Positions 33,601 through 40,584 of a DNA stretch of 64,000 nucleotides are shown here, piece by piece. The notes under the pieces are model-generated. The model saw only the letters and a program-made list of their open reading frames with translations. It was not told the DNA's origin and ran no database searches. The DNA comes from Bradyrhizobium diazoefficiens (lineage in GTDB: Bacteria; Pseudomonadota; Alphaproteobacteria; Rhizobiales; Xanthobacteraceae). The stretch is from positions 1 to 64,000 of the forward strand of contig NZ_JAFCKW010000008.1 in assembly GCF_018129965.1 (NCBI RefSeq). The letters run 5' to 3'. Position numbers and translations under genes: made by a program. Within the stretch, counting starts at the first letter, position 1. Every line of letters starts with the position of its first letter.

Positions 33601-35703
33601 GTCTCGACCATCACGCTCGATGACCACCAGGGCCACACCACGACGGCCGACGTCACGGTCACCGTCACCGGCGCCAACGATGCGCCGACGCTCGACAACA
33701 CGACATTGGGCTCCATCGTCGGCAATGACAGCGATCCGGCTGGAAGCAAAATCAGTGATCTGTTTGCGGGCAAGTTCCACGACATCGACGAAGGCGCGAC
33801 TTTCAAGGCGATCGCGGTCAGCGCCGACCAAGCCACATCGGACCAGGGCGCTTGGCAATACGAGATTGCGGGCACCGATCAGTGGGTCGATATTTCCGGT
33901 GTAGGCGACGACACTGCGCTAGTGCTCAGCACCGATACGCTGGTGCGTTTCGTTCCTCATGAAGGGTTCATCGGTGCTCCCGGAACGCTCGACGTCCACG
34001 CCGTCGATAACACCTATGCTGGCAACTTCACCACCAGCTCCCCGGTCTCGATCGACATCTCCGGTGCCGGCCACGGCGGCTCGACACCGGTTTCGAGCGA
34101 GGCTGCCTCGATTGGCACGCAAGTGACGGCTCCGGCCGAGGTTGAAATGGCCGTCGCACCGGTCCTGTCGCTTGCGCCGAATGCGAGCATCTATCCCACG
34201 GATGGCGCAGCGCTTGTGACCCAGCTGTCGCTGCACGCCGGAGATATCGTCAGGTTGGATTGGAATTTCACAACTGATGACTATCTGCCGTTCAACGATT
34301 TTGCCTTCGCCAGCGTGAATGGCGCCGCGTTCCTGTTGTCGGATATTCAAGCGACTGGAAGCTATGGCTCGACCGGCTGGCATAGCTTTACCTATACGAG
34401 TCAGACCGACGGTGTTTACGCCCTCGGCGCAGGTGTGATGAACGAGAAGGACTATGCGGTTACGTCTTTCCTGGCCGTCGACAATATCCGCGTGAACGGC
34501 GAAGTCGCGCAGAGCTTCGAGAATGGCTTCGGCGACACCAGTGTCACCGGTCAGGTCGTCATCGTATCGACCGCGCATAGCGATGTAAGCAACTCGCAAA
34601 TTGTCCCGACTGACGGGAACTTCGAAGCGTTTTTGAGTTCGTATCCTACATACCAAGCTTCGATCGAGGGCTTCCTAGGGCTTAATACCGGCGAGTTGTC
34701 CGATATTGCCAAATCGGAAGGGGCCGAGCACACCCCGATAAACGTTCCGATTACCGTAACTATTCCGACCGGCACGCACCCTGACGACACCTACGTTACA
34801 ATCGCAGGTGCGCCCGTCGGTTCGGAATTCAACTACGGAGCATACGACGCGAGCAACGAAACTTGGCACATCGAGGCCACCGATCTCGGCGGTAACCTCA
34901 CGCTTACGACGCCGGTCGGCTATGCCGGAAGCTTCAACCTCACGGTGACCGCAACGAGCGTCATCGTCAGCAGCCATACCTCCGCGACGACCTTACCTCA
35001 GACTCACGCCGTCACGATCGATCCGCTCGCTAGTCCCGAAATCGATACGACACATTTCACTGTGTCGGAAAATCCGGACGGCACGACCTCCGTCCTTGGT
35101 GTGGCAATCACCGACGAGGATCCCGCGGCGCCATCAGAAGAATTTACGCTCAGCGCCTCGACTCAAGCGGAGGGATCAAGCGTTTCTCCGGAAACGCGGA
35201 GCGGCAATCTAAATGACATCAATACCCTCTTAGATAACGGCGTCGTCTACGATCCGGGAGAGAACAAGCCGGCGACGGACATGGTCACGTTTAAGGTCAC
35301 GGACAGCTTCGGTGCCAGCGACACCGTCAACTTCATCTTCAACGAGGGTGGCGAGAGTCCGGTGACACTAACCGGAACCAGCGGCAAGGACGTCATGTTC
35401 TCGGCCGGCACCAACGACACCCTGACCGGCGGGGGCGGCAAGGATCAATTCGTGTTTTCGCCGGATGAGGGCGGGAACGACGCCTCGCACACCATTGCCG
35501 ATTTTGTCGAGGGCCTGGACAAGATCGATCTGCGCCAGTTCTCGGGTGTCAACACCCTCAACGATCTCGCCGTCACCCAGCAGTCCGGCGATACGCTGGT
35601 CACGTGGCAGCAGCAGGTCGGCGAGGTCACCGAGCACGAGCAGCTGCTGCTGAAGAACGTGACCGCAGTGCTCAAGTCCAGCGATTTCATCTTCCACGCC
35701 TGA
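24607..35703 (+). CDS. giant type I-secreted repetitive adhesin with FecR domain (LapA-like)
   Basis: A 3,698-residue protein with no signal peptide. Order of parts: N-terminal segment with DYFRGDKRAAL (1-108); Ala-Ala-Gly at 110-112; FecR-type domain (about 121-235, including TPVATMGIRGTAV); two VCBS domains (about 400-678); an autotransporter-like AANWETGAVP module; imperfect repeats; seven 90-residue tandem repeats (about 926-1555); further beta-helix-like repeats (to about 2765); a VCBS domain (2879-3028); variable modules; one RTX motif (GTSGKDVMFSAGTNDTLTGG, about 3590-3610); and a C-terminal type I secretion signal ending SSDFIFHA. It starts at TTG with no clear ribosome-binding site. 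Such proteins mediate biofilm and surface attachment. Confidence 0.88.
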   Translation: MNYAGKFDAALSLDGQGFRTPADGHVDAFTAKAHGHVPDGAIVVPDANLIFNGAFKRAGVDLVLSHDSHEFVVHDYFRGDKRAALASPDGAHLTGDIVNALTGHVQYAQAAGGIAAAQVIGHVTKLSGSAMAVRNGVSVILNNGDNVEKGDVVSTGGDTTLGITFIDGTVFGLSSNARMVLNEMVYDPNGSSNSSLLSLVAGTITFVAGETAKHGDMKIDTPVATMGIRGTAVLTQINFVVPAGGGDPQPQASFQVLVEPNGTTGSYILFDKVTLLPIATVNQAGQMIQISGGNVSITNALMSPDIQKLISDVFTLKFTDNNSNTKLTTNFTDTITPTSDGLVFKTQGGYTATAVYTNTNQQGSDTGHNPSTSNRVPGPPDARSLDASGHVTSAFALTERADKTGDTVDSDTVSGRITFVDQNIGDRPTVSVNLAGAPNYVYKSAGQQDVTGSLTDLQKQDIAATQIQIHVVPEAANNNNGSAVWTYTIPDNVFDFLAAGETLTLTYMVRVDNNFSVSPETTFIPITITITGTNDKPVITTSVPVISFEGGTSVPGGPLASHEPTTGTLSFDDVDLTDTHTVSVALTSATLPGGTVPPGPLAAFQNAMSVAIAAGADSTGDGTGTINWSLADLPVYLADFIPKGEVLTLVYTVTLKDSQGATSQQTITVTIKGTDAPAVVWIATDKAGAPSGGLWTDAANWETGAVPTINDDVIVITDQLHGLTPSYPVTINAAAYAKSITMNDFGGPPPKVINQNSLTISGALNMSADSIFFNAASGTMSVGGKAEILNTAVFNNAGYLTLQGGGDFAVGTTITNSGTIELFGGTLKTLATIHNAGGTLKADAGTTLIVDTATVDGGTVTILGTLELDGTSLIENGTLNNSGTVNVKGTAEFAHETVSNTATGLIKVLANGWLTIDKSSGVTNAGNVTVDATGKLTVNGATISGAGTVTDNGEIDLTGNAILSGGTLKNNATVKVSGAGNALHNEAVTNIPTGTIEVLANGALIIDQGSVVTNTGNVTVDATGKLTVNGATISGAGTVTDGGEIDLTGNAVLSGGTLKNNATFKVNGAGNALHNESVANISTGTIEVLANGALIIDQGSVVTNTGNVTVDATGKLTVNGATISGAGTVTDNGEIDLTGNAVLSGGTLKNNATFKVNGAGNALHNESVANAATGTIEVLANGALIIDQGSVVTNTGNVTVDASGKLTVNGATISGAGAVTDGGEIDLTGNAVLSGGTLKNNATIKVSGTGNALDNESVTNAATGTIEVLANGALIVDQGSVVTNTGNVTVDATGKLTVNGATISGAGTVTDNGEIDLTGNAILSGGTLKNNATVKVSGAGNALHNEAVTNIPTGTIEVLANGALIIDQGSVVTNTGNVTVDATGKLTVNGATISGAGTVTDNGEIDLTGNAVLSGGTLKNNATVKVSGTGNALDNQAVTNAATGTIEVLANGALIVDQGSVVTNTGNVTVDATGKLTVNGATISGAGTVTDNGEIDLTGNAVLSGGTLKNNASVKVSGTGNALDNEAVTNAATGTIEVLANGTLIIDQSSVVTNTGNLTVDATGKLTLDDATITGGTINGSGTIDVTGASKIDGGATLSTSIVIVNAQLTLDGMTVSGSTITDKSGIVLANTVQLKDGATIQGASAASPGAITNNGTLEIAGAATLLNDVVTNAGTVKVDDGQTLTLSGTEISGGTINNYSGALGGAIDVTGDSKIDGNATLNQGAVTVESATTLTFGDATVAGAAITNHGAVKIETGKKLTANGASLTGGTLTVAGTLDSTGTTTVTNASITNNGLIEAMGGLLTLAATTSASIANAGTLQANGAELDINGEAVTNTGTLAAINDGTLKLIGMTVTNTVGTVSVESGSTLDLQGATIDGGTVTIAGILESTGTSAIDNSNITNTGTITVTSGALTIDPAVLHTFTNHYLVQASGGELDLVSEDVVNTADIKAINGGTLKFTSLTVTNGGGTITVDATSRLYLSAVTVNGGSLNNSGNLYGVSGPNTISAAVTNTGTIEVQAGTLNISGGLSGGGLAIIDDGATLELVGATAQTVTFAGGTDTLQLDKVAGKSFTGTIAGQSSGGGTFAITGDADITTSSGDALDFTASGGSLATPADIVLTPAGTLTGAANGVVVTQNGVGNISLTATGNIKGLAGNGITLRDSATGYGDITVKDLTGKATGTGANSVGVLVENLNDANGGDISITQLGGAVGGAYGIDATTQGNGDITIDAGGTITGSSIYGLRARSYGGGSETVTTEAGSVVTSGSSGIIAVNRAISLNASNHSTITVNAYGTINSGSSLNQSGNSPAGIQAGYTGAVTGASANTDVDGTVVVNNHANITAAGGEGIEAYNYGNGNVTVSDGAGTTVTGAQMGIRALALSGVTGNVSISLDANASVKGTAGYGLQAYSIDQGNISVTLSSGDTITSGSSGIIAVNEAVAIASGVNSTIHVTAHGTIHSGSTSNISGTTPGGIVAGYNPNGDSIFSNHVRGDVTVESDATITADAGYGIEAFTWGIGGVTVTAGATSDITAAGIAIAAFDHGHGDVSVTNEGSATGSVGLSAFANGGGNVTIVNDGDLTGTASYGIEVAQNASNATGSTHVTNTGSVVGANGQAAIHIQENTTGSALIDNSGTIGPNDSSTVVSTTSAIYESGGAISINNTGEINGNISVATATFNNKAGGTWTVAGTSVFGNASSIVNHGDIDLHGASISGTGLSIENDSHINSYGTASISGTVVNTATIEVHDGALTLFGSLSGTGSVTVDAGALLELEGTVSQTIALHGDGAALQIDTATFAGSIAELSANDKIDLSTIKYGLGTSAVYVANADAATGGVLTVTDADGNHISLTLTGADYSNYHFAGSDDGSGHTLITINANDDAPVFDTATAKLTASVSEQPNTTGDASTLDPTPAATGSIDFKDVDLTDLPTVTNVHQVTTSLAADGTTDLTASLTPGEIAALQNALTYQQTGKNNGTVTWHYSVADNALDFLAKGQTATVVSTITLDDHQGHTTTADVTVTVTGANDAPTLDNTTLGSIVGNDSDPAGSKISDLFAGKFHDIDEGATFKAIAVSADQATSDQGAWQYEIAGTDQWVDISGVGDDTALVLSTDTLVRFVPHEGFIGAPGTLDVHAVDNTYAGNFTTSSPVSIDISGAGHGGSTPVSSEAASIGTQVTAPAEVEMAVAPVLSLAPNASIYPTDGAALVTQLSLHAGDIVRLDWNFTTDDYLPFNDFAFASVNGAAFLLSDIQATGSYGSTGWHSFTYTSQTDGVYALGAGVMNEKDYAVTSFLAVDNIRVNGEVAQSFENGFGDTSVTGQVVIVSTAHSDVSNSQIVPTDGNFEAFLSSYPTYQASIEGFLGLNTGELSDIAKSEGAEHTPINVPITVTIPTGTHPDDTYVTIAGAPVGSEFNYGAYDASNETWHIEATDLGGNLTLTTPVGYAGSFNLTVTATSVIVSSHTSATTLPQTHAVTIDPLASPEIDTTHFTVSENPDGTTSVLGVAITDEDPAAPSEEFTLSASTQAEGSSVSPETRSGNLNDINTLLDNGVVYDPGENKPATDMVTFKVTDSFGASDTVNFIFNEGGESPVTLTGTSGKDVMFSAGTNDTLTGGGGKDQFVFSPDEGGNDASHTIADFVEGLDKIDLRQFSGVNTLNDLAVTQQSGDTLVTWQQQVGEVTEHEQLLLKNVTAVLKSSDFIFHA
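27382..29271. repeat. seven tandem 270-bp repeats inside the adhesin gene
   Basis: The phrase GTGGTCACCAACACCGGCAA recurs at exact 270-bp steps, with unit ends at 27390, 27660, 27930, 28200, 28470, 28740 and 29010. Each unit encodes 90 residues containing VDATGKLTVNGATISGAG and GTIEVLANGALI. A partial eighth unit follows at 29271 and then diverges. Confidence 0.95.
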
Positions 35704-35864
35704 CGAGTTTGAGATTTGGCGGCGCGTCCGCGCTCCTGCTGAGGTGCGTTCGTCTTGACCGCGGCAAAAATCCACAATCCTTGGCATTCAGGTAATGGCC
35801 AATTGCGCGCCGACACGCCATGATCGGTCCCCAGGATGTGAGGCGCGGCAGGAAATCGATTGAT

Positions 35865-38099
35865 ATGAAACGTCCCACGATCCTGCGGCGGTGGTTTTCG
35901 CGGAAGTTCGGCTTTGCGCGGCTGATGTGCCTGGCGCTGCTGGTGCTGTTCGCCGGTGCGCGGCTGTGGGATCCGCCGCCGATCCAGGAATTGCGGCTGC
36001 GCACCTTCGACATGTTTCAACTGATCGACCCGCGCGACAAGAAGGGCGTGCGGCCGGTTACCATCGTCGATATCGACGACAAGAGCCTCGCCAAGTTCGG
36101 CCAATGGCCGTGGCCGCGGACGCGGATCGCGGACATGATCCAGAGCCTCACCACCAATGGCGCAGTGGTGATCGGCTTCGACGTGGTGTTCTCGGAAGCC
36201 GACCGGCTCAACCCGGATCTGGTGGCGGGCCAGATGCGCTATCTCGACGACGCCACCCGCGCCAGGTTGCGCGAGCTGCCGAGCAACGACCAGATCCTCG
36301 CCGAAGCGATCAGGCGCTCGCGCGTCGTTCTCGGCGAAACCGGGCAGCCGAACGTCGGGTCCGAACTCGACAAGACGCTTCCCTTCACGGGTGTCGCGAC
36401 GGTCGGCGAAGACAACGCCGAAAAGTTTCTGTTCGAATTCCCCGGTCTGCTGCGCAACGTGCCCGTTGTCGAGAAGGTCGCCGCCGGCCGCGGCCTGTTC
36501 TCCATCAGGACGGAGCGCGATGGTCTGATCCGCCGCGTGCCGTTGATCATGCGCGCCCAGGACAACATCATGCCCGCGCTCAGCCTCGAGATCCTGCGCG
36601 TCGTCACCGGCACGCCGACGCTCCTGCTCCGCACCGACAAGACCGGGATTCGGGCGATCCGCCTCAAGGGCGTCGAGATCCCGACCGACAAGAACGGTCA
36701 GCTCTGGGTCCATTATGCCCCTCAGGACCCCTCGATCTACGTTTCCGCCGCAGACGTGCTCGACAACACCGTGCCGCCGAGCAAGATCGCCGGCAAATTG
36801 GTGCTGATCGGCACCTCCGCGGCCGGGCTGAACGACATCAAGACCACGCCCGTCTCCCGGGCCATGCCGGGTGTCGAGATCCATGCCCAGGTCATCGAGA
36901 GCGTCCTGACCGGCGCGGTCATCTCGCAGCCGAACTACGCGCTCGGCGTCGAACTGCTCGCCGCGCTGATCATCGGCCTGCTCGTCATCACCTTCACGCC
37001 GAATCTCGGCCCCGTCCGGCTGGTGCTCGCGGGCGCGACCTTTGCCGCGATCCTGGTCGGCGTGTCCTGGTACTTCTACGCGCAGTATCGCTACCTCATC
37101 GATTTCACCTATCCGCTGCTCTCGACCACCGCGATCTACCTGACGCTGATCTTCGCCAGTTTCGTGCGCGAGCAGCGCCAGCGGGTGCAGATCCGCGGGC
37201 AGTTCGCGCAATACATGTCGCCGGTGCTGGTCGAGCAACTCGCGCAGTCGCCGGAAAAGCTCGTGCTCGGCGGCGAGGAGCGCGTGATGACGATCATGTT
37301 CTCCGACGTGCGCGGCTTCACCACGATCTCGGAGACCTACAAACACGATCCGCAGGGACTGATCGCGCTGATGAACCGGTTCCTGACGCCGCTCACCGAC
37401 GTGATCATCGATCGCAAGGGCTACATCGACAAATACATGGGCGACGCCATCATGGCGTTCTGGAACGCGCCGCTCGACGATGGCGAGCACGAGATCAACG
37501 CCTGCGAGGCCGCGATCCGGATGCTGGAGAAGATCGACCTGGTCAACAAGGAGCGGGAGAAGGAGGCCACGGAGGGCGGCCATGTCTACATCCCGCTCAA
37601 TGTCGGCATCGGCCTCAACACCGGCATCGGCGTGGTCGGCAACATGGGCTCCGACCTGAAGAAGAACTATTCGGTGCTGGGCGACAGCGTCAATCTCGCC
37701 TCGCGTCTCGAAGGCCAGTCGAAGGAGTACGGCTTCCCGATCATCGTCGGCTCGCGGACCGCGCTCGCGGCCAAGGACAAGTTCGCGATCCTCGAGCTCG
37801 ATTTCATCATGGTCAAGGGCAAGACCGAGCCCGAGGTGATCTACGCCATCGCCGGCCGCCAGGACGTGATGCAGTCCGCGCCGTTCCAGCGCCTGCGCAA
37901 CCTCACCATCGAGATGCTCGACCGCTACCGCAGCCGCGACTGGCAGGGCGCGCTCGACGCGATCGAACGCGGCCGCCGCAGCGAGGATGCCGACACGCTG
38001 GAAAAATTGTTCAAGCTCTACGAAGTCCGCATCAAGGATTTCCAGCTCAATCCGCCGCCGGACAATTGGAACGGGGCCTTTGCCCTGACAAGCAAGTAG
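35865..38099 (+). CDS. CHASE2-domain adenylate/guanylate cyclase
   Basis: A 744-residue membrane sensor enzyme. After a short cytoplasmic end and one span (LMCLALLVLFAGARL) comes a periplasmic CHASE2 sensor of about 300 residues. Three further spans follow at about 355-430 and then a class III cyclase domain (about 465-650). The two metal-binding Asp residues are present (Asp481 in FSDVRGF, Asp527 in KYMGDAIMAFWNAP), with VGIGLNTGIGVVGNMGS later. It makes cAMP or cGMP from a periplasmic cue. ATG 35865 (AGGAAA upstream) is preferred to ATG 35820. It lies 161 bp after the FecR-domain adhesin gene, so the two may be co-regulated. Confidence 0.92.
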   Translation: MKRPTILRRWFSRKFGFARLMCLALLVLFAGARLWDPPPIQELRLRTFDMFQLIDPRDKKGVRPVTIVDIDDKSLAKFGQWPWPRTRIADMIQSLTTNGAVVIGFDVVFSEADRLNPDLVAGQMRYLDDATRARLRELPSNDQILAEAIRRSRVVLGETGQPNVGSELDKTLPFTGVATVGEDNAEKFLFEFPGLLRNVPVVEKVAAGRGLFSIRTERDGLIRRVPLIMRAQDNIMPALSLEILRVVTGTPTLLLRTDKTGIRAIRLKGVEIPTDKNGQLWVHYAPQDPSIYVSAADVLDNTVPPSKIAGKLVLIGTSAAGLNDIKTTPVSRAMPGVEIHAQVIESVLTGAVISQPNYALGVELLAALIIGLLVITFTPNLGPVRLVLAGATFAAILVGVSWYFYAQYRYLIDFTYPLLSTTAIYLTLIFASFVREQRQRVQIRGQFAQYMSPVLVEQLAQSPEKLVLGGEERVMTIMFSDVRGFTTISETYKHDPQGLIALMNRFLTPLTDVIIDRKGYIDKYMGDAIMAFWNAPLDDGEHEINACEAAIRMLEKIDLVNKEREKEATEGGHVYIPLNVGIGLNTGIGVVGNMGSDLKKNYSVLGDSVNLASRLEGQSKEYGFPIIVGSRTALAAKDKFAILELDFIMVKGKTEPEVIYAIAGRQDVMQSAPFQRLRNLTIEMLDRYRSRDWQGALDAIERGRRSEDADTLEKLFKLYEVRIKDFQLNPPPDNWNGAFALTSK

Positions 38100-38153
38100 T
38101 GAGGAGGTCAGTCTCCCGCGCGCCGGCTGTCGTGGTCTCCGGATACCGCGTTT

Positions 38154-38173
38154 GATTTGATTGAAATCAAATC
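38154..38173. promoter_or_regulatory. FNR/FixK-type box in the bchE promoter
   Basis: A 20-bp perfect dyad (GATTTGATT, GA, AATCAAATC) containing TTGAT-TGAA-ATCAA, the exact FNR-family consensus. Its centre is 60 bp upstream of the bchE start. It fits oxygen-controlled activation by FnrL or FixK2. Confidence 0.85.
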
Positions 38174-38189
38174 TGTCAATCTGAATTGA

Positions 38190-38207
38190 TGTCAAGCTTC
38201 CATGACA
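38190..38207. promoter_or_regulatory. PpsR/CrtJ box in the bchE promoter
   Basis: TGTCAAGCTTCCATGACA matches TGT-N12-ACA and forms a TGTCA/TGACA dyad. It ends 17 bp before the bchE start. PpsR/CrtJ represses photosynthesis genes in purple bacteria under aerobic or light conditions. Confidence 0.8.
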
Positions 38208-38223
38208 ATTCAGGGGGGCTGTA

Positions 38224-39825
38224 ATGCGGATCTTGTTGTTGCACCCGAACTATCATTCCGGCGGTGCGGAGATCGCAGGAAACTGGCCGCCGGCCTGGGC
38301 GGCCTACATTGCGGGGGCGCTTCGCAAGGCCGGCTTCGACGACATCCGCTTCATCGACGCCATGACCAACGACCTCTCCGAGGAGCAGGTCCGCCAGGTC
38401 CTGATCGACGAAAAGCCCGATGTCATCGGCTCGACCGCGATCACGCCCTCGATCTACAAGGCGGAGCGCCTTCTGCAACTCGCCAAGGAGATTCATCCGC
38501 AGGCGCTGACGGTGCTCGGCGGCATCCACGCCACGTTCATGTACCAGCAGGTCCTGACCGAGGCGCCGTGGATCGACGCCATCGTGCGCGGCGAGGGCGA
38601 GGAGATCTTCGTCAATCTGCTGCGCGCACTGGAGGGCGGCCAATGGGCCGAAGCGAGGCACGGCGTCAAGGGCGTTGCGTTTCGCGAGGCCGACAAGGTC
38701 GTCGCCACGCCGGCGGCCCCGACGATCAAGGACCTGGACGCGATCGCGCCGGACTGGAGCGTGCTGGAGTGGAGCAAGTACATCTACATTCCCATGGGCA
38801 AGCGTGTCGCCATTCCCAACATGGCGCGGGGCTGCCCGTTCACCTGCAGCTTCTGCTCGCAATGGAAATTCTGGCGCGACTATCGCATTCGCGACCCCAA
38901 GAAAGTGGTCGACGAAATCGAGACCCTGATCCGCGACCATAATGTCGGTTTCTTCATCCTCGCCGACGAGGAGCCGACCATCAACAAGAAGAAGTTCGTC
39001 GCATTCTGCGAGGAATTGATCCGCCGCGACCTCGGGATCCTCTGGGGCATCAACACCCGCGTCACCGACATCCTGCGCGACGAAGCGCTGCTGCCGCTCT
39101 ATCGGAAAGCGGGGCTGATCCACGTCTCGCTCGGCACCGAGGCCGCCGCGCAGCTCAAGCTCGACCGCTTCAACAAGGAGACGACGGTCGCGCAGAACAA
39201 GAAGGCGATCCAGTTGCTCCGGGATGCCGGCATCGTGGTCGAGGCGCAATTCATCGTCGGCCTCGAGAACGAGACGCGCGAGACGCTGGAGGAAACCTAC
39301 CGGATGGCGCGCGACTGGAAGCCGGATCTCGCCAACTGGGCCATGTACACGCCCTGGCCGTTCTCGGATCTGTTCCGCGAACTCGGCGACAAGGTCGAGA
39401 TCTTCGACTACGAGAAGTACAATTTCGTCACGCCGATCATGAAGCCGGATGCGATGGAGCGCTCCGAGCTGCTCGACCGCGTCATGCACAATTACCGGCG
39501 CTTCTACATGAACAAGGCGCTGTTCTCCTATCCCTGGGCGGGGTCCGGCGAGCGCCGCCGCTATCTGCTGGGGTGCCTCAAGGCGTTCCTTCGCTCGGGC
39601 TTCGAACGCAAATTCTACGATCTCGGCCGCGTCAATTATTGGGGGCCGCAATCCAAGGGCAAGGTCGATTTCGGCTTCGATGCCTCGCGCACGCGCGCCG
39701 ATTCGAACGGCGTCGAATGGAAGACCAGTCACAACCGCGCCATCAGCGGTCCCAAACAGGCGGAGATCATGGCCTGCGGCGGTGGCAAGGAGCAGATGGA
39801 CGACGCCAAGGCCGCCGTACTATGA
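38224..39825 (+). CDS. bchE: anaerobic magnesium-protoporphyrin IX monomethyl ester cyclase
   Basis: A 533-residue B12-binding radical SAM enzyme that closes the fifth (E) ring of bacteriochlorophyll without oxygen, using water as oxygen source. The N-terminal cobalamin-binding part begins MRILLLHPNYHSGGAEIAGN. The [4Fe-4S] radical SAM triad is Cys204-x3-Cys208-x2-Cys211 in RGCPFTCSFCSQWKFW. The C-terminal end carries IMACGGGKEQMDDA, a feature typical of BchE. Length fits known BchE (about 550). ATG 38224 follows GGGGGG. Its promoter has FNR and PpsR boxes, in keeping with anaerobic photosynthetic growth. The bchJ start overlaps its stop by 4 bp. Confidence 0.93.
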   Translation: MRILLLHPNYHSGGAEIAGNWPPAWAAYIAGALRKAGFDDIRFIDAMTNDLSEEQVRQVLIDEKPDVIGSTAITPSIYKAERLLQLAKEIHPQALTVLGGIHATFMYQQVLTEAPWIDAIVRGEGEEIFVNLLRALEGGQWAEARHGVKGVAFREADKVVATPAAPTIKDLDAIAPDWSVLEWSKYIYIPMGKRVAIPNMARGCPFTCSFCSQWKFWRDYRIRDPKKVVDEIETLIRDHNVGFFILADEEPTINKKKFVAFCEELIRRDLGILWGINTRVTDILRDEALLPLYRKAGLIHVSLGTEAAAQLKLDRFNKETTVAQNKKAIQLLRDAGIVVEAQFIVGLENETRETLEETYRMARDWKPDLANWAMYTPWPFSDLFRELGDKVEIFDYEKYNFVTPIMKPDAMERSELLDRVMHNYRRFYMNKALFSYPWAGSGERRRYLLGCLKAFLRSGFERKFYDLGRVNYWGPQSKGKVDFGFDASRTRADSNGVEWKTSHNRAISGPKQAEIMACGGGKEQMDDAKAAVL

Positions 39826-40532
39826 CCGCGGCGGCTGCGCGCGGCGGAACGGATGCGGCGGCCGCGATCGATCACGGCCGCGCCACGGGAAGGATCGGTC
39901 CGAATGCGATCATCCGCCTCATCGAGGCGCTGACCGGGATCGAAGGCGCGCCGGCGACCGGTCGCGTTTTCCGGGCCGCCGGCCTCTCGCCGCATTTGCG
40001 CGCGGCGCCGACCGGGATGGTCGCCGAGACCGACGTCGCACGCCTGCACCAGGCGTTGCGCGCCGATCTCGGCGAGCCCCGCGCCGCCAGGGTCGCGCGC
40101 AGGGCCGGGGAACTCACCGCCGACTATCTGCTAGCCCATCGCATTCCGAAACCGGCCCAGACGGTGTTGCGTTGCTGTCCGGCCCCGCTCGCAAGCCGCC
40201 TGCTTGCGGCGGCGATCGGGAAGAACGCCTGGACTTTCGCCGGCACCGGGCAGTTCTCGGTGCAGCACAGGCCGTCGACGATCTTTGCGATTGCAGACTG
40301 TCCGCTCTGCCGCAAGCAGCGCGCCCTGCGGCCGCTCTGCGACTTCTACGCGGGCACGTTCGAGCGCCTCTATAAACGGCTGGTCGATCCGCGCGCGCAT
40401 GTGAGCGAAATCGCCTGCCAGGCGATGGGGGCGGAGGCGTGCCGTTTCGAGATCAGGTGGAATCGCGGGCGCGATGACGAATGTCAGACCTCATGTGAGG
40501 AGCCCGCCGGAGGCGGGCGTCTCGAACCATGA
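39822..40532 (+). CDS. bchJ: bacteriochlorophyll synthesis protein BchJ (V4R domain)
   Basis: A 236-residue protein. Start ATG 39822 overlaps the bchE stop in ATGA; the frame extends upstream but that is a bchE shadow. The C-terminal half is the V4R (4-vinyl reductase) domain: IFAIADCPLCRKQRALRPLC, then FYAGTFERLYKRLV and EIACQAMGAEACRFEI, with conserved Cys. BchJ was first proposed as a vinyl reductase and later seen as a helper in delivery or stability of chlorophyll intermediates. Gene order bchE-bchJ matches other purple bacteria. A GCCCGCC-GGA-GGCGGGC hairpin falls in its last codons (40502-40518) and may help terminate transcription. Confidence 0.88.
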   Translation: MTAAAARGGTDAAAAIDHGRATGRIGPNAIIRLIEALTGIEGAPATGRVFRAAGLSPHLRAAPTGMVAETDVARLHQALRADLGEPRAARVARRAGELTADYLLAHRIPKPAQTVLRCCPAPLASRLLAAAIGKNAWTFAGTGQFSVQHRPSTIFAIADCPLCRKQRALRPLCDFYAGTFERLYKRLVDPRAHVSEIACQAMGAEACRFEIRWNRGRDDECQTSCEEPAGGGRLEP

Positions 40533-40584
40533 CAGGCCGGGCACGCATCGGTGAAGCCGTCGCCCGGCCATCGCGAGGAGGAAC

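Noticed and set aside
40502..40518. Terminator after bchJ.
   Set aside because: The hairpin is inside the last codons and is not followed by a T run, so it was not listed as a terminator.
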